DNA of 64,000 nt from Undaria pinnatifida (Eukaryota > Sar > Phaeophyceae > Laminariales > Alariaceae). Under the pieces are notes generated by a model. The model saw only the letters and a program-made list of their open reading frames with translations. It made no database searches and had not been told where the DNA came from. How positions within the stretch are numbered: position 1 is the stretch's first letter; each line of letters starts with the position of its first letter. The translations under genes and the position numbers were made by a program. The stretch lies in contig JABAKD010000030.1 of the NCBI GenBank assembly GCA_012845835.1, positions 14,355,076-14,419,075 of the forward strand. Direction: 5' to 3'. Shown piece by piece: positions 34,401 through 42,366 of this stretch.

Positions 34401-36500
34401 CCCTACCCTACCCTACCCTACCCTACCCTACCCTACCCTACCCTACCCTACCCTACCCTACCCTACCCTACCGTGCTCTACCTTATCCTACCCTTCCCTA
34501 CCCTACCCTATCCTACCCTACCCTACCCTACCCTACCCTACCCTACCCTACCCCACTCTACCCTACCCTGCCCTACCCTTACCCTGACCCTACCCTGCCC
34601 TATCCTACTCTACTTTACCCTTCCCTACTCTAACCTACCCTTCGCTACCGTACCCTACCCTACCCTACCCTACCCTACCCTACCCTACCCTACCCTACCC
34701 TACCCTACCCTACCCTACCCTACCCTACTCTGCCCTACTCTGCTCTACCCTACCCTGCCCTACCCTGCCCTACTCTATCCTACCCTTGCCGTACCCTACC
34801 TTTCCTTACCTTACCCTATCCTCTGTTGACACGTTGCTCTTCCGGTTCGCCGCGTGACTTTTTTCCCCTTGCCCCGGCGGGGCTAACTTAGGGGGCGTTG
34901 AATGGGCGAGGGCACCAAGGTCAGCAGGGGCAGCAGCCGGCCGGGCCTGACGGTAAGATGTTGGTCGGTGTTATCTCATGAATCAAGCGCTGGTGACAGC
35001 ATGGCTGCCTGGTTTTTCTTGGTTGCGTTTTTGGAGATAGCGCTGCTGTTGGTAGGGGTGGTGGCGGCGGCGGCGGTGGTTTTGGCGGTGGTGTTGGTAT
35101 TGGTGTTGGGCGGTGTTGTTGGCGGTGTTGTTAGTGTTGATGTTGGCGGTGACGGTGGCGTTGATGTTGTTTTTGCTGTTGTTGTTGTTGTTATTGTTGA
35201 TTAATGTTCTTGGTGTTGGTATTGGTAATGGTGTTGGCGTTTTTGTTCCTTGCCGGTGGTGATGAATAGGTTTTCTTTGCACACAGGCGTTCTCATCTCA
35301 GTGCTGCTCGCTTACTTGTTTGCCTGCTTGATAATTTACATGCTAAACTCTCCACTTTCTACATTAATAACCTACCTCGCCTGTGCCCGTAAGCTCTACT
35401 GGCGGGCCACTACTATCTCAACGTTTTCGATCAGCTGTACGATAGCAACGCTTGGGGTGAGCCGTGTACGCCCGCCTTGTTTTGTCTGCACACCTGGTGT
35501 CGCACATGGGACCGAACGGAGTTTGTGCTGCACATGTGGCCGGCAGCAGAGGTAGAGTCCGTTTTTACTCCCGTGTATCAAGTCTACTCGCGCACGCGCG
35601 CTAAAACAGAAACACGCGCCCGAGCTTATTTTCGTAAACGCTTCACACATGAAGCGGGCGGAGGGGGGGGCGAGGGAGGGACGGGCGTAGGTTATTTATT
35701 TATTCGTCTGCCGCCGCGCGGTCAACTAACCGTCTCACTCACTTTTCCCTTTCCTCTCTTGTTGCTCCCTTTCTAACTTTCCTCCTCCCTGTCTCGTTTC
35801 TTGCTCTTTTTGTTCTTGTTCTTGTTTTTGCTTGGCCGTGCTCTTGTCCTTGTTATTATTCCTGCGCAGCGTTCTCTTCCCTTGGAGCCGACGCTTGGGG
35901 CGGCCATCCGCCCCTTCCCACGCCACACGCGCCACCACCACCACCACCAACACAAGCACAAACAACCCCAACACCAGCAGCACCAGCGGCGCAACTAAAC
36001 GTCCCGCAACAGGCTCAGGCTGAGCCGGTAAGAGTCCCGCCGCCTGTCCCCCCGAAGCCTGCGCGATTTTCCCTAGGCGGGGAGCTGGGGCAAGGGCAAG
36101 GAATGCCGTCTGCAGGGCCGCCTTTTCCTGAGCAGGCATCGGCAACGCCGATGGCATTGGGGGAGGACGCGGGCAGTAATCCTTTCGCAGCGGCGGCGGC
36201 GGGGGGAGTTCCGGTGGCGCCATTGGCGGGGGTAGGGGGTGTGGAGCAGGCGGAACAGGTGCGGGATTGCGGGGGAGGGCGCGCGACGGGGGGGCGGAGG
36301 GGGGGGGCGGGCGTAGTCAATTGTTGCTTGCCTTAGTCTTTTGATCGTTGACCACGCGTCCGTTTCGAGACGGAGCACCGTTCCTTCCCCTTTGAGACAC
36401 CTCAATATTTAGGCGCTCATTACGTTTTTCCCATCTATTTTTGAACACCTGCGGGAGCTATCTGGCGGTGGTGGTGGGGGAGGGTTGGAGGGGAGGGGGC

Positions 36501-36538
<38 letters not shown>

Positions 36539-37300
36539 CGTTAGAATGGACATTGTGGCGTTAATCGTATGGATGTTGAATGTGGTTTGATGTTGTCGAT
36601 GTCGGCACCAGCTGTGTCAGTTCTTGCCGTTCTTGCTTTGTTCGATTAATGTTTTTTTTTGTTTTTTTTTCCAACCTTGACGTTTTTTCCTGTTATGTGT
36701 CTCATCGAGACGATCGAAAACTGTGTTCGGGTAAAGTGTGCAAGAGGCCTACGGTAGCTGATTCCGCAATCTCGCGCTTGTAGAGCTCCGATTTGGCAGG
36801 CTGCCATCAGAACAGTTTTCTTTTTATCACGACAATGTGTTTATATCACAACCTGTAGCGAGCGCCGCGCTATCGATCGTACCTGCTGCTTTATGCCGAG
36901 CCTTCTTTTTCACACCGCGAGCAGAAATCGGCATCGCTCCCCTGCCTGGATACCCCATGCGTCAAAGTTATATCGGTTAGCGGTAACGGCTAGGGTTCAG
37001 GCTATTGATGAGAAGTTTGGGCGTTCTGCGTTTTTTTTTTTTCTATTTTGCAGAGAGGTTCGGGCGTTTTGCCATTAATTTTTTCGATTTTATCAAAACT
37101 TGAAGCATTCTGATATTTGTTTTCCATTTTTCATCTGAAAGTACAGGGTACATACAGCCCCCCCCCACCCCCTCTCCCGCCACCCTCCTCCTCTGATTTG
37201 AGCAACACGAACTCCTCTTCCACGGTCCCACTTCGTGCTTTTGACAAAACAAACCTCGCAGCTAGCGCAGGCCGGTGGAAACCCGTTCGACATGTTCTGA
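23365..37300 (+). CDS. AGFG-type ArfGAP with Gln-rich tail and C-terminal NPF (nine exons)
   Basis: Joined exons: 23365-23478, 28906-29081, 29595-31057, 31290-31654, 32165-32647, 33435-33611, 34892-34952, 35870-36258, 37262-37300, giving 3267 nt and 1088 aa with all phases agreeing. Residues 12-140 form an ArfGAP domain: zinc finger C32-x2-C35-x16-C52-x2-C55 followed by the arginine finger R60 (CSGIHR), then HRVKSISLATFT and FIRTKYVDKRWY, diagnostic of the AGFG (Hrb-like) group. The rest is Gln/Gly/Pro/Ala-rich, with DPF (exon 5), NPF (exon 8) and a terminal NPFDMF; such motifs bind AP2 ear and EH-domain endocytic proteins. A PPYYTV-containing module (exon 6) is extra. Expected role: stimulating GTP hydrolysis on Arf GTPases during vesicle formation (known for the family). 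Weakest points are the exon 7 and 9 acceptors and the exact start. Confidence 0.8.
24713..25013 (+). repeat. tRNA-derived SINE in ArfGAP intron 1
   Basis: GCCGGTCGCCCCGGTGGCGT head, B box GAGTTCGAGCCCC near 24773, body GCGGAAAGCGCGAGAGCGTG and CGACACCTGTGACCACGGCT, ending in an AG-rich tail. Sense orientation relative to the host gene. Confidence 0.75.
25690..25995 (-). repeat. R1 repeat in ArfGAP intron 1
   Basis: The complete inverted copy: ATACGACTTACAGGATACAC, AGCTGTCAGATTTTGTCCCC, TTCCGCGCACAGACTGACTA, CTGTCGACCCTGATAGCTAC, GACACACAACCCGTAATACG and TCACAGCTGGAGTGTATTTT. Confidence 0.7.
26474..26795 (+). repeat. tRNA-derived SINE in ArfGAP intron 1, second copy
   Basis: ACCGGTCGCCCCAGTGACG head, B box GAGTTCGAATCCCC near 26530, the same body, and a tail of AAGAAGAAAAAAGAAG. 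It is close to the copy at 24713 in sequence, so both are fairly young. Confidence 0.75.
27490..27825 (+). repeat. higher-order tandem array in ArfGAP intron 1
   Basis: An 11-bp word TAGCCTATTRA is repeated in three blocks. Each block is closed by a related spacer of the form GAGGATACSRTACCATAAGG followed by GKCACTATTGGGGCC. Confidence 0.8.
28906..29081 (+). CDS. ArfGAP gene exon 2
   Basis: It begins LPQWVVTDFNTFVCTACSG after acceptor GGCAG and supplies the second Cys pair and the catalytic arginine. Joined to exon 1 it gives exactly 16 residues between the Cys pairs, which validates the 5.4 kb intron. It ends NNLYMA plus AG, donor GTGGGC, phase 2. Confidence 0.85.
29230..29344 (+). repeat. 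(CCCAA)n array in ArfGAP intron 2
   Basis: About 23 units, almost perfect, with one G substitution near 29322. It begins about 150 bp after the donor of exon 2 and fills about a quarter of the intron. Confidence 0.9.
29595..31057 (+). CDS. ArfGAP gene exon 3
   Basis: After acceptor GTTGCAG it completes the Arg codon and finishes the ArfGAP domain (GHDLPEPEGG, HRDFIRTKYVDKRWYGSPED). A charged linker rich in Arg/Glu/Ser follows, then KKQADLLDFLTDD, which looks like a clathrin- or adaptor-binding acidic patch (inference). Then comes Gly/Ala/Pro sequence with several CAG-encoded Gln runs. The donor GTGGGC leaves one base. Confidence 0.85.
31290..31654 (+). CDS. ArfGAP gene exon 4
   Basis: The phase 1 join gives ..GVTDGSPVSNGIGGFANGAN. 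It holds 12 uninterrupted CAG codons at 31403-31438 and a second Gln/Leu-Gln stretch. It ends PLPQ before donor GTATTC, phase 0. Confidence 0.75.
32165..32647 (+). CDS. ArfGAP gene exon 5
   Basis: It opens GQQQGQQQQGFNAFGAGG and is dominated by four Gln runs. Near the end is GGVDPFAELAEGNSNG, in which DPF is an AP2-ear-type motif. Donor GTGGGA follows GAEQ in phase 0. Without splicing the frame would stop at 32668. Confidence 0.75.
33131..33320 (+). repeat. (CCACA)n array in ArfGAP intron 5
   Basis: About 38 units with a single T substitution, ending about 115 bp before exon 6. A C homopolymer lies upstream at about 33018-33040. Confidence 0.9.
33435..33611 (+). CDS. ArfGAP gene exon 6
   Basis: 59 codons: RFEKGDEVLYVRGTDPP, then VEDDGPPYYTVLIA and ending HLRRKGQA. 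This is compact and non-repetitive, unlike its neighbours. DPPYYTV-type segments occur in small beta-rich modules of stramenopile proteins, so a Tudor-like fold is a guess. Acceptor TTCAG, donor GTACGT, phase 0 at both ends: a cassette-like exon. Confidence 0.75.
34400..34815 (+). repeat. (CCCTA)n array in ArfGAP intron 6
   Basis: Two clean blocks (about 34400-34475 and 34640-34725) are joined by degenerate units such as CCTTA, CTCTA and CCTGC. It resembles, but is one base shorter than, the CCCTAA-type telomere repeat. Confidence 0.9.
34892..34952 (+). CDS. ArfGAP gene exon 7 (short)
   Basis: A T/C-rich tract and CTAACTTAG precede GALNGRGHQGQQGQQPAGPD; donor GTAAGA leaves one base. A downstream CAG acceptor (start 34925) or CAGCAG (start 34928) keeps the same frame and shortens the exon to 28 or 25 nt, so the 5' boundary is uncertain. 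Confidence 0.55.
35030..35245 (+). repeat. GTT/GGT-rich degenerate array in ArfGAP intron 7
   Basis: Repeats of TTGGTGTTG, GGCGGTGTTGTT and GTTGATGTT produce long spurious open frames on both strands. Confidence 0.7.
35870..36258 (+). CDS. ArfGAP gene exon 8
   Basis: The phase 1 join gives AFSSLGADAWGGHPPLP, then Pro-rich PHAPPPPPPTQAQ, VPPPVPPKPARFSLGG (an SH3-ligand-like PxxP segment) and DAGSNPFAAAA, an NPF motif. It ends GVEQAEQ before donor GTGCGG, phase 0. The other two frames stop early, which selects this one. Confidence 0.75.
36505..36538 (+). repeat. poly-G tract of about 34 in ArfGAP intron 8
   Basis: The longest homopolymer in the window, in a G-rich flank. Its exact length is probably unreliable in any assembly. 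Confidence 0.8.
37262..37300 (+). CDS. ArfGAP gene exon 9 (terminal)
   Basis: It encodes LAQAGGNPFDMF and the stop. AGFG proteins typically end near NPF motifs, which supports this tiny last exon. A second acceptor nine bases downstream (start 37271) would keep the frame and lose LAQ. Confidence 0.65.
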   Translation, partial: LAQAGGNPFDMF

Positions 37301-39170
37301 TGACGCCACAAGACAGGGGGGGGGGGGGGGGGGGCGTTCTCGCCGCAAGCCTGGCGGGGTGTATTCATTTTATGCATGGCCGTCGTCGAATGGCCATGCA
37401 ATGTCGCAACACGTCGGATTTCCACCGACCAGGCAGCAACAGACAACGCGTGCATCAAGCACGAAGAAGCGCCGTGCGGTGTTCAGAAAGTCGCGTGGAG
37501 GGTGAGCTGCATCCTACTAAGAGCCGCTTATGAGGCGGTCTTCAGAGGGGGAGCGCTTATCGGGGGGAAGCGGGAGATGCCGACGTGGTGTTAGTTGCCC
37601 GCCGCGTTTGTTGCGCTCTAGTGCGCGCGTGTATTTGTGTTCGGACGGCAGCGCCCGTGGAATGACAGTGGGCTTGTTAGCCGTCGCCCTTGCTACGCAC
37701 CGCGCTCAGTGCTTTAGCTGACACCTCTCGCGAGCGGTATCGCGAGTGGCGGTGGTAGCGGCTTGCTACTGGCGACATCGTCTTTAAGGGTGGCGGAGCG
37801 AAGCTTTCAAGTTTTTTTTTCACATTTTTAATGCTGGGTGGGCCGGTGGAGAGGGGGGGCCGTTGGCGATGGGGCGGTGGTTGAGGGGGGGTCTTGATTC
37901 AGTACTGGTTTTGCCGCCGGCGCATGTCGGGCGGGAGGTTTGTGGTTCGTCGAGTTAAATTGGATTGGATTGGGTTGGATTGGATTGATTAGGGTAAAAA
38001 GAGGAAAATTTTGCATGTCGGGCACGCCTAATGCCAGTATATTTGTTACTGTTGTATTTCTTCTTGGCGAAGGCGCTCATGGCGTGGCTCCGCCCTTTGC
38101 GTCTGTCGTTTGCTTCGGCCATCTTGTTGCTTCAAACACGGTTCATCGTGTTGGTTCGAGGTTGCGTAAGTTGCAGTTGCACGCGCTATGTTGTCTGGCT
38201 CGGGGGGCGGCAAGATTACAGGGTGCTGGAGATCGATCACGCGCGTAAATGCGCCCTCGTAACTATTGCTGGTGGCGTGCGTTTTTCTTTCCTTTTTTGG
38301 TGGTGGCGTTGTTGCTCATGTTGAGGGAAGCCGATCCGATTGAAGCCTATTGGGTGGGGGCGAGGAGCTTTTATTGTGGCAATATGCGCTGTTGTATCTT
38401 GCGGCCACGTGTGCTTGTGTGCCCAGCCGGTGGTGTGCTGTTTGTCATGTATGTGACGTGCTGTGTAACGGTGCAATACCAGATTTGTAGCAACATAAGG
38501 CGTTTTCGACACGGTTAATCTACCCGGCAAATTGAGCGGCCCACGAGACCCGAAAAACTCGAGCTGAAAAAATTGGACGAACCTTGAAGCGTGATGGACA
38601 TTGAACTGGAACGAAGGTGGGACTTCCTGCTTTGATCTTGGTGTGCACTGCAACACCAAAACCTAGACGCGGGCCTATGTACAACGTACGAGTACAATAG
38701 AGCTTACCCCCCTCCATACTTGAAAGGGGAAAAAAGAGTCCAACTATATGGCGATCACAGCATCACTGGGGTCAGGTAACACGAAGCAACTTGGGCCGGT
38801 AAGGTATAGGATGAACGCGAACTATTTTGCGTGGAGGTATTCAACACGTGCGCAAAGCATGATACCAGTCGCTCAGCTGCGCGCTCACAGTAGACGGTTG
38901 GTACGACCAGACCGTAATTATCTCTCGATTTTTTGGATTACAATAGCTAAGTACAACAGCTGGGCCCCAATAAGGGGTGTGTTGAACATTGTAATAGGTC
39001 CAATATTGCACTTGGGTACCTCTTAATTTATGCGCCCTTGGCCTGAGCTCTCGCGCGTTGTAGAGGGTCTACCATATCGCACTTGTTAAGTTACACGCCT
39101 TGAACAACCGCTAGTTCCGCCTAGGTCTGCATGCGCTTTCCAGGGACAGAATAAAGCGCACTACAGCAAT
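37301..39170. other. 3' flank of the ArfGAP gene, no gene recognised
   Basis: It would hold the 3' untranslated region. It contains a poly-G tract at 37317-37334 and a short (ATTGG)n run near 37964-37988. The open frames have no family signature. Confidence 0.4.
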
Positions 39171-39173
39171 ATT

Positions 39174-39318
39174 GGTCCCTCAATAGTGCTGATATGCGCC
39201 AAATCAGCACTATACCGGCAACCGGAACTACTCCGCATACTCACACTACTGATTGTTCTAAAGTGTGCCAAGCGATTGCACAGGAACTGTAGCGAGGAAC
39301 CGGCACTATAGAGGGACC
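39174..39318 (+). repeat. MITE-like element with 18-bp terminal inverted repeats
   Basis: GGTCCCTCAATAGTGCTG at the left end pairs with CGGCACTATAGAGGGACC at the right end (16 of 18). An internal copy makes a perfect hairpin TAGTGCTGAT/ATCAGCACTA with a 9-nt loop next to the left end. 145 bp, non-coding, no clear target duplication. Confidence 0.6.
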
Positions 39319-39319
39319 T

Positions 39320-40600
39320 GTACTGTACCCTCCCTGTCATAGCCTTGGTCCCACCCACCCACCTTCCGCACGAGATCGCGGGTGCGAAGCCGGCTTCATG
39401 CGCTCAAAGGGGGCGACCAAGCATTGCCCCGCCCTGTACGCCTGCTATTACTATCATACTCTCAAGAGCCTACGATACGCTCTTCTATCCCCCCGGAAAA
39501 AAAAAAAAACGTCCACGTACGAGGAAGGCTTTTTTGCGAAGGTAAAACGCGTAACACTAAAAAGAAGTCGGGTTCACACTTGTATCGATACCGCCCCCCA
39601 TATAGAAAAACGCCGATTCTCACCCAAAAGGCGGGAAACTCCTTGACGCCTTGCATACCCCCCCCGTCTTCAACAGCGCCTGACGCGCTCGTGAAGGGAA
39701 CACCCGCACAAAAGAAGGGAAACAGCTGCCGAGGGGCGGCACCTACCGTCCTATTAGTAGTATCTTCCCCGATCGAGTTCATAGCTCGGTTTTGTTCTTC
39801 ACACATGCCGTAGTAACTCTACGTGTAATCCTTGTTGTGCCTCTTGCGCGACCACAGGCTAGATCATGGCAATGCGCCAACGCGAGATCAACGACATCAT
39901 GAAAAGTGTCGAGTGCTACCGGTAGCAAAATACAGTGGTGTGGTGGTGCTTGCTAGTGCGGCGCCCTGCCAGATGCCAACATCCACCGCACTAACGCGGG
40001 ACCCCGCAGTAGAGTCAAAGTAATAGTGCGGCACTACGTAGGGCGAGTTCGTGACAAGCGACTGTCACCGCACTAAACTGGGGATCTGCACTAAAGGGTA
40101 CCGCGCCAACGCGAGACCAAGACGGTAGAGCCGAACAGCGGAGAACGCCCCCATTCGTCGCCGGTTCTTGCAATGGGCGCTGCTAAATCATGCAGCGCAT
40201 ACCAAAATCCTGCACTCTACAGTAAACTACAGGACTCCTAAACAAAGAAACAGGGGCCATGTGAGAAAGCCAGGCAAATATTTTAAAGGAAAATAAGAAA
40301 TCCGGGAGCCGTTATACTGAAGTTAGCGTGGCTGAACCAACCCTCTTCCAAAAAAAAAACAGCCTGACATGGTGTTTCTGGTTATTTCTATTAATAGGTG
40401 TCCTTGTACCGTAGCACAATCAGGGGTGGTAGCAACATTTTAGCAGCAGCAGCAGTCGCTACGACCGCAGGGCTGGATTGAGTAGACCTTGAACGAATGT
40501 GTGTGTTTGGGCGGGCAATAAACACCGTCCGAACTGGTCCCGCAGGGATAGGTCGCTGTTTCCCCTACCCCGCTGCCTCAAACGAACGCCACCACTCTAC
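39320..40600. other. no gene recognised
   Basis: Short repeated words only (GCGCCAACGCGAGA near 39876 and 40107; CCGCACTA and TAGTGCGGC at several places between 39950 and 40085). No supportable coding exon. Confidence 0.4.
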
Positions 40601-40607
40601 GACACCC

Positions 40608-40722
40608 GTTTTTTTTTTTTTTTTTTTTTTTTTTTCATCCTCCGGCGGATGGAGAAAAATAAAGCTTTAGCTCACCACACTTCCACGTATTTTCATACGC
40701 GTCGTGTGTCGATTTAACGATA
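40608..40722 (-). repeat. R4 poly(A)-tailed short element
   Basis: Poly-T (about 26), CATCCTCCGGCGGATGG, AAAGCTTTAGCTCACCACAC, TTCCACGTATTTTCATACGC and GTCGTGTGTCGATTTAACG. Reverse complement of the 16875 copy. Confidence 0.7.
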
Positions 40723-40754
40723 TCCAATCACCCCCGTGCACGTCAGGGCTGCCT

Positions 40755-41375
40755 TTCATGACAATATGCATCATGTGACACGGTGACATTCATCGTGATA
40801 TGCAGCCTGGTATGCATCGTAATCTGCATCGTGATACACGTGATTGTACACTGTGATTTACATCGTGATGCACATGGCGCCGTACATCGCAATACGCATG
40901 CCGATATGCAAATCGTAGTGATTATACATAAAGACATCGCGATATACACGGTGATCTGTATCGTGATAGGCATGATGATACACATCACGGTACATCGCGA
41001 TGCACATCGGTATGCATAGCGACATATATCCAAATATGCGTCCTGGTACTAATCGTGACGTAATCCTGATATCCAAGTGCATCGTGATAAAACACCGTAA
41101 TGCACGTCGTGATATGTATGCATCGTGATACACGTCGTGATACACGTAACGATATGCATCGTGATATACACGTACAAATCCGCGTGTGCATCGCGATGTA
41201 TACACATCGTAATCCACGTCGTGAAAACACACCGCGATACACATCGTCACGTGCGTATCATACACAGCGATGCATTTCGTGACACATATGGCAATATATA
41301 CGTCGCGATAACACAACGTGATATTAGTCGTGGTGTTCACCGCGATACGCATGGTTTACATATCATATCGCGATA
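40755..41375 (+). repeat. degenerate tandem array, about 12-13 bp period
   Basis: Some 45-50 units around ACATCGTGATAYRC, with frequent single-base drift. It keeps long frames open on both strands (Ile/Val/His/Cys-rich), which I do not regard as genes. Confidence 0.8.
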
Positions 41376-41379
41376 CAGA

Positions 41380-42012
41380 GGGCGCCCACTCTGAACAAAC
41401 TCGGTCATAAGGAACAGAAGTGTGTTCTCTTATATACCATGAAAAAGAAATTGGACTGACCAAAAGAAATGGTGCTCAGGGTCAGGTGCCATACTAAATC
41501 GCATAAAATAACCAATACCAGGTAGTAGCTTGTGCTCAACGGTGGCGACAAGATAAGCAATGCAGTATCTACGTCAAATTCTTGTTTGTTTCTATGAATA
41601 GCGGGCGCCTTCTGCGCATTTACCGGCGGAAAAACACGCAAGATAAAAAACAAACAAACAGGAAACTTTCACCTTGCTCGCCGCAACTAAAATCATCCCT
41701 CCGTCCCCGCTTCCCCTCTTTATTCCCCCCTGCCACACGCAGAAGAGTTCCCCAGTTCCCTCCCCTACTCCACCGTTTTCGCGCACAGCAGACACACATC
41801 GGAATGTGTGTACAGGTACGGGAAAAAAACGAACCGAAAAAAATACAAGACAAATAAACAGCAGCACCACAAAAAACTAACCCACGATCGACAAAAACAC
41901 AAATCACAAAACAAAGCACAAAGCAACAACACCAAACATACAAAATGAAGACAAAAAACTGGTAACAACAACGTCACACATACACTTCACACATCAGTCA
42001 CCCATAATAAAA
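41380..42012. other. 3' flank of the coiled-coil gene
   Basis: A/C-rich on the plus strand near 41820-41960. It probably holds the 3' untranslated region of the minus-strand gene. No other feature seen. Confidence 0.4.
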
Positions 42013-42366
42013 TCAATACTCCGGTGGCGGGAAACGCCCTGATCCGTCCCCCCTCCACCTCCCGCCTCCGCCCCCGCTTCTCCTGGGCTCTCCCATTGCC
42101 GACAAGTTAGCGTTGAAATTTTCCCACGTATCCTTAAGTTGCCTTGACAGAGAGTCCACCGATGCTAGCGGGGTTCTCCACATGGCAGTCTCGCCCTTGC
42201 CCTCGTCCTCCTCGACGTATCCGACGTGAGCTGCCTTCATCACCATGTCTCGAATCCTGGCCCCGTGCTCTCTCTCCCCTACGGGGGGACGCCTCCTGCC
42301 GGAAACCCCGGTTTTGCCGGCGAGGTGCGACGCGTCGCGCCGTCCCGCCACTGGTGTCACGCGAAT
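42013..42366 (-). CDS. coiled-coil gene exon 7 (terminal)
   Basis: Acceptor TTCAG, then IRVTPVAGRRDASHLAGKTG, a helical part (MKAAHVGYVEEDEGKGE, LSRQLKDTWENFNANL) and a Gly/Arg-rich end FPPPEY before TGA at 42013-42015. Confidence 0.7.
   Translation of the reverse strand: MRVTPVAGRRDASHLAGKTGVSGRRRPPVGEREHGARIRDMVMKAAHVGYVEEDEGKGETAMWRTPLASVDSLSRQLKDTWENFNANLSAMGEPRRSGGGGGRWRGDGSGRFPPPEY

Noticed and set aside
34216-34829. Plus-strand frames of LPYPT repeats
   Set aside because: Translation of the (CCCTA)n array in intron 6; no coding signal outside the repeat.
40743-41394. Ile/Cys/His-rich frames on both strands, up to 164 codons
   Set aside because: They follow the 12-13-bp tandem repeat exactly, and openness is similar on both strands.
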